From: CAVQNQ01 sp963714205
GTDB taxonomy: Bacteria; Acidobacteriota; Terriglobia; Bryobacterales; Bryobacteraceae
Assembly: GCA_963714205.1 (NCBI GenBank)
Contig: CAVQNQ010000008.1
Location: forward strand, 1-64,000
Direction: 5' to 3'
Length of the DNA stretch: 64,000 nucleotides
Translations under genes and position numbers: made by a program
Shown here: positions 1-6,523 of the stretch, one piece after another
How the letters are laid out: each line of letters begins with the position of its first letter
Numbering within the stretch: the first letter of the stretch is position 1
Notes under the pieces: model-generated
What the model saw: only the letters and a program-made list of their open reading frames with translations
What the model was told of the DNA's origin: nothing
Databases searched by the model: none

Positions 1-303
1 CGTTCGCACCGCGTGGCACGATCCGCAAAGCCCCATGCAGTTGCTCTCCACGCGCCGCAACTCCGGGTAGTCGCGGAGTTTCCTGATGTGGTGTACGTCG
101 CTGGTGGCCTTGATCTGGCAATCTGAACAGATCGGATGGCGCCGGATGAACCACTCCCGGAACCGACGCCACGCGCCGTCGTATCCGCGCTCTGCGCTCG
201 AACCGCGCCGATCCTGCTCCCGCCTGTGCTGCTGGCATCGGCCAGCGTCTACCAGTTCCGGGCAACCGGGAAAAGAGCACGGCCGCTTAGGCGCTTGTGG
301 CAC
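1..303 (-). CDS. HNH endonuclease, phage type (3' part beyond the left edge)
   Basis: Read on the minus strand from a GTG at 303; the frame stays open for 101 codons to base 1, so the C-terminus is missing. An N-terminal CSFPGC...CQQH cluster is followed by a WRRFREWF segment, CSDC, the HNH core DVHHIRKLRDYPEL, an asparagine and LCGSCH. The paired Cys plus HH/N/H arrangement is that of small phage HNH nucleases, which often sit beside terminase genes and cut DNA during packaging. The start overlaps the end of the zinc-ribbon gene at 287-451 by 17 bp, suggesting translational coupling. GTG is chosen because an in-frame stop (TAG) lies just upstream. Family call is confident; the packaging role is inferred from the family. 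Confidence 0.8.
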   Translation of the reverse strand, partial: MPQAPKRPCSFPGCPELVDAGRCQQHRREQDRRGSSAERGYDGAWRRFREWFIRRHPICSDCQIKATSDVHHIRKLRDYPELRRVESNCMGLCGSCHAVRT

Positions 304-451
304 TGGTGGCCTCCGCTACCTGTCCGGCTGACACCAGACCTTTGCCGCCGTGCTCCGGGCAGCAATTCACACAGCAGACCTGTCCGTTAAACCGATGCAC
401 TGGTCCCCATCGATCACACGTGGGACAATTACATCGCGCCGCCACTGCCAC
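287..451 (-). CDS. Tiny zinc-ribbon protein (54 aa)
   Basis: GTG start, 54 residues. It holds CNCPTC near the N-terminus and CCVNCCPEHGG in the middle, two Cys clusters about 14 residues apart that would bind one zinc. The C-terminal 20 residues are Ala/Ser-rich and look unstructured. It overlaps the HNH gene start. Similar mini-ribbons occur at 2940-3140, 3330-3539 and 4670-4882 on the same strand. Function unknown; phage-encoded ribbons of this size often bind nucleic acid or RNA polymerase, but nothing here proves that. No strong ribosome binding site is visible, so the start is uncertain. Confidence 0.5.
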   Translation of the reverse strand: MAVAARCNCPTCDRWGPVHRFNGQVCCVNCCPEHGGKGLVSAGQVAEATSATSA

Positions 452-639
452 ACAACCGGCCGGCCAATGCTCATCGGTCTGCCGTCGCTTTCGGAATCCC
501 GCTCGTACTATAGATCAATCCAGACTGCCTCGATAGATACCCGACCATTCGCGCACACGTGCCCCGTGTTACCTCTGTTGGCATCGGGAGGATAGTGAGT
601 AGCACCCATTTTTTGCTGTTAGTGCTTATGTCGCTGATT

Positions 640-1065
640 TCAGAACGGCCGGACGTTGACCGCCGCCCGCCCGCGCTCGCCGTACTCCACCGAGAACTCC
701 AAAGGCGTGTCCACCTCCAGGTAGCCGAACCCATTCGCCAAAACGCCAGTGCGATGGAAGAAGACGTTATCGCCAGACTCGGTTTCGATGAACCCGAAGC
801 CCTTCACCGATTCGAGCGTCTTCACCCACCCAATTTGCTTTTCCGAGATTCCCTCTTCGGTTACGGCCGATGGTTCTACCCGAACACCTACCGCACGGGT
901 CTTAGAAGGAAGTTCGCGAATCGAGAAGGTCACTCTCCGGCCCGGCCGGAAATCACTTTGCAATGCGCGCGGGGAATCCTCACAGTGAAAGTAGATATCG
1001 GGAGCGCCCGGACGCTCAATGAAGCCAAAGCCTCGGGCGCCGAAACTCTTGATTGTTCCTTGCAT
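640..1065 (-). CDS. Double cold-shock-domain protein
   Basis: 141 residues with two cold-shock (OB-fold) domains in tandem. The first begins MQGTIKSFGARGFGFIERP with the RNP1-like GFGFIE and a YFHC RNP2-like strand. The second begins near residue 77 with GWVKTLESVKGFGFIETE and VFFHRTGV. Such domains bind single-stranded RNA/DNA and melt secondary structure. Two domains in one small protein is less common than the single-domain CspA form. A GGGAGG sequence lies about 14 nt before the ATG. The gene has the same orientation as the surrounding phage-like genes, so a role in phage RNA handling is a reasonable inference. Confidence 0.85.
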   Translation of the reverse strand: MQGTIKSFGARGFGFIERPGAPDIYFHCEDSPRALQSDFRPGRRVTFSIRELPSKTRAVGVRVEPSAVTEEGISEKQIGWVKTLESVKGFGFIETESGDNVFFHRTGVLANGFGYLEVDTPLEFSVEYGERGRAAVNVRPF

Positions 1066-1139
1066 TCTTGGTTTATGAACCTCCCAACATTGAAGGACGC
1101 GCCGTTGGATAAGCGCGCCCTCTCTGTAATCGCCCTGCG

Positions 1140-1439
1140 CTAACCGAGCGCCACGGGCAACCGCAGCGCATTGAGCCAGAGTTTCGCCTTGACCACGCTC
1201 AACGTCCGCTGTGCTTCGTCCGGACTGAGATCGTAGAACTCGCGCGCAACGGTGCGAGCCGTCAATCTGGACAATCGCCGCTCGGCTTCCGAAGCGCTGA
1301 GCGAGGCAGGTACTTCCCGGTCACGCCGGATAGCATCATTTAACTTCTGCGTCCCCGCCGTTGCCATCCTGAGCAGCGACAAGTGAAATCCCTCTTGCGA
1401 GCAAGCCGACTTCTCTTGTCGTCTTCGTGTTTGTACCAC
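1140..1439 (-). CDS. Small conserved-looking hypothetical protein
   Basis: 99 residues from a GTG at 1439, preceded by an AAGGAAAGG-type ribosome binding site; an internal ATG (MATAGTQK, residue 26) is an alternative start. The C-terminal half (SASEAERRLSRLTARTVARE, then LSPDEAQ) is helical and charged. No recognisable domain. It lies downstream of the coiled-coil gene at 1511-2410 in the same direction, separated by a strong inverted repeat. Confidence 0.5.
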   Translation of the reverse strand: MVQTRRRQEKSACSQEGFHLSLLRMATAGTQKLNDAIRRDREVPASLSASEAERRLSRLTARTVAREFYDLSPDEAQRTLSVVKAKLWLNALRLPVALG

Positions 1440-1463
1440 TGTGATTCACCTTTCCTTTTTGGT

Positions 1464-1493
1464 GGGCGCGCCATCCTGGGAGTTGGCGCGCCC
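1464..1493. repeat. Inverted repeat between two minus-strand genes
   Basis: GGGCGCGCC at 1464-1472 pairs perfectly with GGCGCGCCC at 1485-1493. It lies in the 70-bp gap between the genes at 1511-2410 and 1140-1439. No T-run follows on the minus strand, so it is not a classical intrinsic terminator; it may attenuate transcription or stabilise mRNA. Confidence 0.5.
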
Positions 1494-1510
1494 CGCTTGC
1501 CACGTGTCCG

Positions 1511-2410
1511 CTATACTGCGAACCCCTCCCGCCGCATAGTATCCAGCCAGTAGGTAAACCCATCGGGACTGCCTGGGTATACTTGGACGCCGGAATAGGT
1601 GAAGCAAGGCAAACTCTCGGTATGGCCTCCGGTCGCAACGGCTACCGCGGTTCGGATGATACCGTTTTCAGTGACCGCCCCGCGCGCCATTTCCAGGCCG
1701 GTCGCGATACGTCCGACAACATCCTGCATCAGCGGTTTGAGTGCTACGCCGATTTCGGAGCAGTATTTGCCTTGAAGCTCGGATACGCGAGACTCCTGTA
1801 TTCTTACCGCGGCGATCAAGGTCCGTACCGCGCGGTTCATATTCTTGACGCGCCGTGAAACGTCACTCTCTGCCGCGTCCTGCATCGGCCCGCCTTCGAG
1901 AAGGCGTAAGGCACGGGCCTCTACCGTTTCTTCAAATGCCGGCACGTCAGTAAGCAGGCCGTGCAGTTCGGCCTCAGCGGAGACCAACTGCTTTCGGAGA
2001 GTGACTAGTTTCTCGCGGGCGTCGAAGAACAGCGGTCTGCTCGGCGCCCCGGCCGCGGCCTTTTCCACCGCCTGCGCGCACCTCGTGCGCCGTTCCGCAA
2101 CGGTTTCGGCTTCGTTCTCTTTCAGCGCCTTCCGCGCCTTGGCGAGAGCAGGTATGATTTTGTTGGTCTCTGCCTCCAGCCCAACGAGTTCGTCTTTGAT
2201 GGCGCCGATTCTCGCAATACGGTTTGCTTGCGCGATAGATGCCCCGTCCCGCGTTGCCTTCGGTGCGTCAGAAGGCAATGGAAGGCTCTGGAAGGACTCC
2301 AGTTCGTGGACCTCCTGCCGTAACCGCTGAATTCTGACGGATAGATCGGATTCGCGTTGTCCGTCTGTGGCGACGATCCGCGCGAACTGCTGGCGATCTT
2401 CTGGTTTCAT
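1511..2410 (-). CDS. Coiled-coil hypothetical protein
   Basis: 299 residues. The first two thirds are rich in Glu, Arg, Lys, Ala and Leu with heptad-like spacing (for example RQEVHELESF, KARKALKENEAETVAERR, LVTLRKQLVSAEAELHGL), predicting long coiled coil. The last 60 residues are more globular (a GGHTESLPCFTYSGVQVYPG stretch). AAAGGCAC lies 8 nt before the ATG. No catalytic motif seen. Phage scaffolds and SMC-like accessory factors look like this, but no specific family is recognised. Confidence 0.65.
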   Translation of the reverse strand: MKPEDRQQFARIVATDGQRESDLSVRIQRLRQEVHELESFQSLPLPSDAPKATRDGASIAQANRIARIGAIKDELVGLEAETNKIIPALAKARKALKENEAETVAERRTRCAQAVEKAAAGAPSRPLFFDAREKLVTLRKQLVSAEAELHGLLTDVPAFEETVEARALRLLEGGPMQDAAESDVSRRVKNMNRAVRTLIAAVRIQESRVSELQGKYCSEIGVALKPLMQDVVGRIATGLEMARGAVTENGIIRTAVAVATGGHTESLPCFTYSGVQVYPGSPDGFTYWLDTMRREGFAV

Positions 2411-2496
2411 TTAATTGTGCCTTTCGGTTGAAACTGCGTTGATGTTTTGGCAGGCTCACGCCTACCGCCCAAAACCTTTCGCGGGAAGTTTGAAAA

Positions 2497-2616
2497 CTAC
2501 AGCGCTGTGGCCGACTCCTTGCCCCATGGGGGATGAGAAACCCGCGTCACGTCAACTAAGTTTCCGTGCCGTGCCACGCGGTAGTTGACTACAGGAATCT
2601 CGCCCGCGCGCTCCAT
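2497..2616 (-). CDS. Possible 39-residue protein downstream of the replication gene
   Basis: An ATG at 2616, just inside the 3' end of the neighbouring gene (stop at 2621), opens a 39-codon frame with protein-like composition (GEIPVVNYRVARHGNLVDV). The frame remains open further upstream, so it could also be the shifted tail of the replication protein at 2621-2953. The 80 bases between its stop and the coiled-coil gene hold nothing recognisable. Confidence 0.3.
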   Translation of the reverse strand: MERAGEIPVVNYRVARHGNLVDVTRVSHPPWGKESATAL

Positions 2617-2620
2617 TTGG

Positions 2621-2953
2621 TTAAGCCTGTCGGTTATCCAATGACTTGAGCGAAGGATTTCCGCCCTTCCGGCCGTTGGCGCGGTTGATCTCGCGGCGCC
2701 GGAGTTCCGGGGAATACAATACCCCCGATTCGTCGCGGAGGAACATTCCGAACTGTTCCAACTCCGCAAGGTGAGTGACGTACTCCCGCTCCGACACGCC
2801 TATCCGAGCCATGGCTAGCGCCTGAGGAAAGTTCAGGGCGCCACCCCCTTGGTCCATGAGCGCTAACAGGTCCACGTACAACCCGCGAGCCGCAAACGAG
2901 AGTTGCCGGATATACAGGTTTCCAACCCAGGTGCGTGAATCAAGCCGCAACAT
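2621..2953 (-). CDS. Phage replication protein, DnaD-like N-terminal domain
   Basis: 110 residues. The ATG at 2953 follows a perfect GGAGG with 6-nt spacing. The core RGLYVDLLALMDQGGGALNF followed by EREYVTHLAELEQFGMF and ending in a basic NRANGRKGGNPS segment matches the winged-helix N-terminal region of phage replisome organisers, where RGL-x-DLL and KGGNP are hallmarks. These proteins bind origin DNA and recruit the host helicase. The C-terminal part found in longer relatives is absent; the frame at 2497-2616 may be a remnant of it. The start overlaps the stop of the zinc-ribbon gene 2940-3140. Confidence 0.65.
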   Translation of the reverse strand: MLRLDSRTWVGNLYIRQLSFAARGLYVDLLALMDQGGGALNFPQALAMARIGVSEREYVTHLAELEQFGMFLRDESGVLYSPELRRREINRANGRKGGNPSLKSLDNRQA

Positions 2954-3140
2954 GCGTAACCTCCAGGTCAGCAGGCCGGCCCTCGGGCTGGCTACATGCG
3001 GCACAACAACCCGCCGCCTTGAGTGCCGCCCATGAACCACAGCATGGACACGGGCCGCGCGTGATTGACGTGGTTTCCCGGATTGGCGACAAACTGCACC
3101 CACCGGGCTGTGCCACTTGAGGCAACCTGAGTACTGCCAC
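2940..3140 (-). CDS. Tiny zinc-ribbon protein (66 aa)
   Basis: The frame ends with CPCCGSWAALKAAGCCAACS followed by QPEGRPAD. This matches the protein at 4670-4882 (CQICDRFRALRAGRCGTCA, then QPEGRSD) in spacing and in the trailing QPEGR, good evidence that the frame is real although it overlaps the gene at 2992-3225 by about 150 bp. Its stop overlaps the ribosome binding site and start of the replication gene, implying coupling. Start is uncertain: the frame is open to an ATG at 3140. Function unknown. Confidence 0.55.
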   Translation of the reverse strand: MAVLRLPQVAQPGGCSLSPIRETTSITRGPCPCCGSWAALKAAGCCAACSQPEGRPADLEVTHVAA

Positions 3141-3225
3141 CGGTCCCGGTTATGTCGATGCGCGTGCCGAGGGCCGAAGCCATCAGTGCCAGCACTGCGA
3201 TTAGAAATGAGATGCGTTTCAACAT
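2992..3225 (-). CDS. Small exported or membrane-anchored protein, possibly phage structural
   Basis: 77 residues. The ATG at 3225 has a textbook GGAGGGATTT leader. The N-terminus MLKRISFLIAVLALMASALG is a clear signal peptide or membrane anchor. The rest (GTGGSTQVASSGTARWVQFV, then GGTQGGGLLC) resembles short Gly/Thr-rich phage surface proteins, but this is a weak impression. The last 50 codons overlap the zinc-ribbon frame 2940-3140; one of the two may be truncated by an indel. The 100 bases upstream (3226-3329) hold no other clear gene. Confidence 0.5.
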   Translation of the reverse strand: MLKRISFLIAVLALMASALGTRIDITGTGGSTQVASSGTARWVQFVANPGNHVNHARPVSMLWFMGGTQGGGLLCRM

Positions 3226-3329
3226 AAATCCCTCCAAAGTGATAGGGCGGGGCACCGCGCAGGCACCCCTCCAGTTGGTTAGTTCTGAGTCGCCGAATCC
3301 GGCCATCCGTAACTCCCGGTTGTGCTGAT

Positions 3330-3539
3330 CTATGCCGCGGCTTCCGAATGGTGGCACGAGGGACAGCACCCGTCGCAAAACAGCGCGCCACGCACGGTAC
3401 TATGTGAGCCGTCTGCGTCCCGTCCGCAAACGCTGCACTGTCCAAACTTAGATAGCGCGTTGTGCCGCGCCTTTGCCCCTAGGGATACCTGGTGCCGTAC
3501 TTGACAGAATGGCTGCTCACTGATTCGCAATGGTTGCAT
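3330..3539 (-). CDS. Tiny zinc-ribbon protein (69 aa)
   Basis: The C-terminal half carries CSVCGRDADGSHSTVRGALF followed by CDGCCPSC, a two-cluster ribbon like those at 287-451, 2940-3140 and 4670-4882. The basic N-terminus (HQVSLGAKARHNAL) could contact nucleic acid. It starts 5 bp after the stop of 3545-3799, in the same direction. No strong ribosome binding site. Function unknown. Confidence 0.5.
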   Translation of the reverse strand: MQPLRISEQPFCQVRHQVSLGAKARHNALSKFGQCSVCGRDADGSHSTVRGALFCDGCCPSCHHSEAAA

Positions 3540-3544
3540 GGCCG

Positions 3545-3799
3545 TTATCCCGTGATGCTCTTTGGGTCGAAGTAGACAGGCGGCTTTTCAGGCTCTAGGG
3601 CGCGCCTTAGTTTGGCCGGACCCATCCATTCATCCTCCCGTTGGACCAGCCCGTTGATAGCCTCCGCGGTCCGCGTGTCGTCCGGGCATGTATCCCTGAT
3701 GATCCGCCCGATCTCCGCGATAACACGCGGGGAAGTGGGGAAGAACTTGAGCATTCCAAGTTTTGCCAGGGAATCGTCGAGCGTCTTTTTACTGACCAT
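3545..3799 (-). CDS. Hypothetical protein (84 aa)
   Basis: Begins MVSKKTLDDSLAKLGML. The ATG at 3799 is preferred over one at 3820 because GGAGG lies 8 nt upstream of it and the overlap with the preceding gene shrinks to 11 bp. Contains PTSPRVIAEIGRIIRDTCPD and an acidic, Pro-rich tail. It is typical of small proteins next to phage helicase-loader genes, but no domain is recognised. Confidence 0.5.
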   Translation of the reverse strand: MVSKKTLDDSLAKLGMLKFFPTSPRVIAEIGRIIRDTCPDDTRTAEAINGLVQREDEWMGPAKLRRALEPEKPPVYFDPKSITG

Positions 3800-4640
3800 C
3801 GGTACATCCTCCGTCTTCATTCAGCAACCTGATTGCTTCATCTATCGCGCCACCTACCGCCGTCTTGGGAACCGTATTGGGCTGCCCTATCTCTTCAGGG
3901 TCAAGCCAGGGCGTCTGACCGAGCCAGGAAGCCGGATAAGGCCGATAGTCGGCGTCCGTCCGAAACTGTTCCTGAAGGGCTGGAAGCCGCCGTAGCAAGC
4001 ATTCCATTATGGCCGTGCGATCCGCAGCCGTCTTACCGAACCGCCGCGCAGCCTTGAGACCTTGTGGTTTCGCCACCTTCCGGGGATAGGCCGGCCAAAA
4101 TTCCGAATCGAACCAGACCTTCACCTGATCGATAGGCTTTGGTTTTGGGGATATCAGGTCAAGGGTTTCGGCGCCCCGCTCATCGGCAGATGAGCAAAGA
4201 GTGTCTGTCCTGTCTTGTAATGTCTGTCTGTCTGTAGCAACGAAAGTTCGTTGGCTCGCCACAGCGTCCTGTAGGATCGCTCCATCGTCCTGTTGAGCCG
4301 CTACGGTTTCGTATTCGAGCCATCCAATATTCAGTAGCCGCGGTATCGCCTCCGCGAGGATTTCCACGGGGATTCTGGTGATACGGCTGAGGCTCTCCGC
4401 GTCGTGAGGCTTGCCATTCCCACGCTTCAGCGTGCCCCGAGGTTGACAGAGCGCTCCCACCTCAACCATGCCGATCCAACTGCCGAAGTGTGCGGCGCCG
4501 CGCTCATGGTTCAGCAGTTCCGTGTAACCATCTCCCGCGAGATTGACGCGAACCGGAACCCACGCCATCGTTTTCAGGTTTCGGCTTTGGCTGCACTCAA
4601 AGTGCTTGGCCCAATCCGTGATTCTGAGAACCTGATCCAT
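3789..4640 (-). CDS. Phage replication protein (initiator/helicase-loader type)
   Basis: About 283 residues from ATG 4640 (MDQVLRITDWAKHFE). The N-terminal 120 residues (WVPVRVNLAGDGYTELLNHE, then RGAAHFGSWIGMVEVGALCQ) form a winged-helix region as in phage O-like replication proteins. The C-terminal block FDSEFWPAYPRKVAKPQGLK followed by a PASWLGQTPWLD-type motif is the conserved C-terminus of many phage and plasmid replication proteins. An in-frame ATG about 13 codons upstream overlaps the zinc-ribbon stop and is an alternative start. It stands in a run of overlapping minus-strand genes. Confidence 0.65.
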   Translation of the reverse strand: MDQVLRITDWAKHFECSQSRNLKTMAWVPVRVNLAGDGYTELLNHERGAAHFGSWIGMVEVGALCQPRGTLKRGNGKPHDAESLSRITRIPVEILAEAIPRLLNIGWLEYETVAAQQDDGAILQDAVASQRTFVATDRQTLQDRTDTLCSSADERGAETLDLISPKPKPIDQVKVWFDSEFWPAYPRKVAKPQGLKAARRFGKTAADRTAIMECLLRRLPALQEQFRTDADYRPYPASWLGQTPWLDPEEIGQPNTVPKTAVGGAIDEAIRLLNEDGGCTDGQ

Positions 4641-4669
4641 CGCCGCCCGTTTTTCTTTCCCGCACATCC

Positions 4670-4882
4670 CTACAAGCATAGTTCGTCCGGCTGAAAACAG
4701 CGAGCCGCGCGCAACACGTCGCCTATCGGGGCGGCATCGCTCCGGCCCTCCGGCTGGGCGCACGTTCCGCAGCGACCCGCGCGAAGCGCTCTGAATCGGT
4801 CGCAGATCTGGCAAAATCCTCGATAGGCCTCCGCTTTCGGCGTGGGGCTAACGCGCCGGCCGCGCCGCTTTGGTTTTGGCAT
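4670..4882 (-). CDS. Tiny zinc-ribbon protein (70 aa)
   Basis: A basic N-terminus (MPKPKRRGRRVSPTPK) precedes CQICDRFRALRAGRCGTCA and QPEGRSD. Two CxxC clusters 12 residues apart make a classical zinc ribbon. It is clearly homologous to the protein at 2940-3140. The start lies 5 bp below the stop of the HTH gene 4888-5085 and the stop lies close to the replication gene, so it is part of the same transcript. Function unknown. Confidence 0.6.
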   Translation of the reverse strand: MPKPKRRGRRVSPTPKAEAYRGFCQICDRFRALRAGRCGTCAQPEGRSDAAPIGDVLRAARCFQPDELCL

Positions 4883-4887
4883 ACCGC

Positions 4888-5085
4888 TTACGCCGCGGTC
4901 CCCGTTGACGGCCGTTCCACAGGACGGCATCCGCCGCGCTCGATAAATTCGGAGATTGAGTCCTCGGTGTACTTGACTCGTTTTCCGATGAGAACCGCGC
5001 CGGGCAACTCCGACTTGAACCCTTGAACGGTCCTCTCAGATACACCGAGACGCTGTGCAACCTGAGATAAGGTAAGCAAATTCAT
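4888..5085 (-). CDS. Excisionase/MerR-type helix-turn-helix protein
   Basis: 65 residues. It begins LLTLSQVAQRLGVSERTVQG, the HTH_17-type winged helix found in excisionases and small phage regulators, followed by the wing KRVKYTEDSISEFIE. The ATG follows GGAGGATATCT. It is first in the minus-strand run that includes the zinc ribbon and replication genes. It probably binds DNA as a directionality factor or as a regulator of this module; which one cannot be told from the sequence. Confidence 0.7.
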   Translation of the reverse strand: MNLLTLSQVAQRLGVSERTVQGFKSELPGAVLIGKRVKYTEDSISEFIERGGCRPVERPSTGTAA

Positions 5086-5130
5086 ATAGATATCCTCCGT
5101 GTTGTGTTGCTAGTGAAGAGTCGCGCCGTG

Positions 5131-5139
5131 TAGCGCTAA
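5131..5139. promoter_or_regulatory. TAGCGCTAA motif, possible operator
   Basis: TAGCGCTAA lies between the shortened sigma-like gene (ends 5179) and the HTH gene (starts 5085). The same core sits inside the perfect palindrome at 6313-6326 upstream of the full sigma factor, hinting at a shared regulator. Statistical support is weak because the motif is short. Confidence 0.3.
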
Positions 5140-5186
5140 CGATGGACTAAGAGGAGAAAACTGTCCGTATTCCCCTCTCTACCTTT
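5138..5186. repeat. Direct repeat, copy 1 (sigma duplication)
   Basis: About 45 bp (AACGATGGACTAAGAGGAGA and following) is repeated almost identically at 5640-5686. The copies lie about 500 bp apart at the 3' ends of the two sigma-like genes and mark a duplication of the downstream part of the sigma gene. Confidence 0.8.
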
Positions 5187-5628
5187 CTTCTCTCACTAGA
5201 TCTAACGTTTTATGCGGGTCGTTTTGCACCACAGGAACAAGATTTATTTTTAATCTCTTCGTGGCCGATTCCGGCGATACCGCCCCGTTTTCTTCTCTCA
5301 CCTGTACTACCGTTTTATGCGGGTAAAAACCGGACATTTTTTTCGAAAAAATAGCGGGAATGAAGAAAAACTCTTTCCCCCTCACATGGGTTAGCGTATG
5401 AGGAATCCGGTTTTCAAGAGCGGAGTGAATGTTTTTTTTCGCCTCCTGGATGATCTGGCCCACACGCTGAAGACTCATGCCCATCTCCACTCCGATCTCC
5501 GCCAGCGTCTTCCCACCCCAGTAAACGAGCGTAATCGCTTGATACTGCCGCGCCGGCAGGGCTTTCATGGCCTCCCATAAGTCCGGATGTGTCCTCTCAG
5601 GGCAAACCTTTCCGCCGCCGGAAGACAT
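5179..5628 (-). CDS. Sigma-70 region 4-like protein, shortened duplicate
   Basis: About 149 residues from ATG 5628 (a TTG at 5640 is also possible). It shares LWEAMKALPARQYQAITLVY, a GMSLQRVGQIIQEAKKNI helix-turn-helix and IPHTLTHVRGKE with the sigma factor at 5684-6292, but lacks the region 2 part. A lysine- and valine-rich tail follows. It looks like a partial duplicate of the neighbour. Without region 2 it cannot bind a -10 element alone; it could act as an anti-sigma-like competitor or a -35-binding regulator, which is inference. Confidence 0.65.
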   Translation of the reverse strand: MSSGGGKVCPERTHPDLWEAMKALPARQYQAITLVYWGGKTLAEIGVEMGMSLQRVGQIIQEAKKNIHSALENRIPHTLTHVRGKEFFFIPAIFSKKMSGFYPHKTVVQVREENGAVSPESATKRLKINLVPVVQNDPHKTLDLVREER

Positions 5629-5639
5629 AAGCGTATCCA

Positions 5640-5686
5640 ACGATGGACTAAGAGGAGAAAACTGTCCGTATTCCCCTCTCTATCTA
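5640..5686. repeat. Direct repeat, copy 2 (sigma duplication)
   Basis: Near-identical to 5138-5186. It covers the end of the full sigma gene and the start of the shortened copy. A second shared block (TCACATGGGTTAGCGTATGA) occurs at about 5383 and 5747. Confidence 0.8.
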
Positions 5687-6292
5687 CTTGGGCTGGAGGA
5701 ATTCAGAAATTGATACCGCCTGGCAGAAAATTTCTTCTTTCCCCCTCACATGGGTTAGCGTATGAGGAATCGCTATTCCAACCCCCGCCGCAATATTTCT
5801 TTGCGCTTTTTTCAGGAGAGCGTCAACCGCCTGGCTACTGATTCCCATCTCGACAGCCACAGCTTCATCGCTCATCCCGGCCCAGTAGGTCAATGTAATC
5901 GCCTGATATTGACGCGCCGGTAAGGACTTCATGGCTTCCCAGAGATCGTGGTTTTTAGCCTCCGGCTGAAGGTGTTGCCCGTGGTGTACGGTAGAATCCC
6001 ACATATCCCCCACGGACGGCGATTCCCCATCGCAGCAGTAGGACTCTCCGGTGCGAACCTCAACGCGCCCCTTTACCCGCCGTGCCTCACGCCGGATCAC
6101 ATCAAACATCGCATTGCGGGCGACCCTCACCGCAAGCGCTGGATTGGGGGTGCCAGCGGCCAGGATTGCGGTCGCCCCAACCGATACCAGATCTTCGGCC
6201 TCCAGACACCAGCGCAGCCCGCGCCTACCAATGCGCTTGTACGCCAGTCGGGATAAAGTAGTCGGATCAAAGCCAGTCAGCGCAGTTCCCAT
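5684..6292 (-). CDS. Sigma-70 family factor (phage/ECF-like)
   Basis: 202 residues. Region 2-like part: LRWCLEAEDLVSVGATAILA, then VRVARNAMFDVIRREARRVKG. Region 4-like part: MKSLPARQYQAITLTYWAGM with the helix-turn-helix VAVEMGISSQAVDALLKKAQ. Short sigma factors with only regions 2 and 4 direct RNA polymerase to a narrow promoter set; here the likely target is late or element-specific genes. The ATG lies just below an intergenic palindrome (6313-6326). A partial duplicate lies immediately downstream. Confidence 0.75.
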   Translation of the reverse strand: MGTALTGFDPTTLSRLAYKRIGRRGLRWCLEAEDLVSVGATAILAAGTPNPALAVRVARNAMFDVIRREARRVKGRVEVRTGESYCCDGESPSVGDMWDSTVHHGQHLQPEAKNHDLWEAMKSLPARQYQAITLTYWAGMSDEAVAVEMGISSQAVDALLKKAQRNIAAGVGIAIPHTLTHVRGKEEIFCQAVSISEFLQPK

Positions 6293-6312
6293 TGGTTCCG
6301 AGATTCAGTATG

Positions 6313-6326
6313 AATTAGCGCTAATT
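6313..6326. promoter_or_regulatory. Perfect 14-bp palindrome AATTAGCGCTAATT
   Basis: It lies about 20 bp upstream of the sigma factor start, a position suited to an operator. The inner TAGCGCTAA recurs at 5131-5139. Confidence 0.45.
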
Positions 6327-6338
6327 GAAAGTCAACTC

Positions 6339-6500
6339 CTATTTTGGAGCTTTTTTGGCGCGCCGTGTCGCTAGCGCCTTGGCGCGTATGGCCTCACGGT
6401 GCTCTATTGAGATCTTCGCGAGTCCCTTTGGCTTGTCGGTTTTCTTACTGCCACCGAGACGCCCGAGCGCCACCGCTGCAGGGTTCTTCTTTTTTGCCAT
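6339..6500 (-). CDS. Small conserved basic protein (53 aa)
   Basis: It begins MAKKKNPAAVALGRLGGSKK and continues KGLAKISIEHREAIRAKALA. This Lys/Ala-rich pattern with an ALGRLGG motif is a widespread small protein of unknown function in bacteria and phages. The frame stays open above the ATG, but the start is set by the family pattern. Probably nucleic-acid binding given its charge; not demonstrated. Confidence 0.6.
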   Translation of the reverse strand: MAKKKNPAAVALGRLGGSKKTDKPKGLAKISIEHREAIRAKALATRRAKKAPK

Positions 6501-6523
6501 CGAGGTAAGCATAACCGAAAGTG

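Noticed and set aside
471..734. 87-codon minus-strand frame downstream of the cold-shock gene
   Set aside because: It begins inside the cold-shock gene in another frame and has no protein character.
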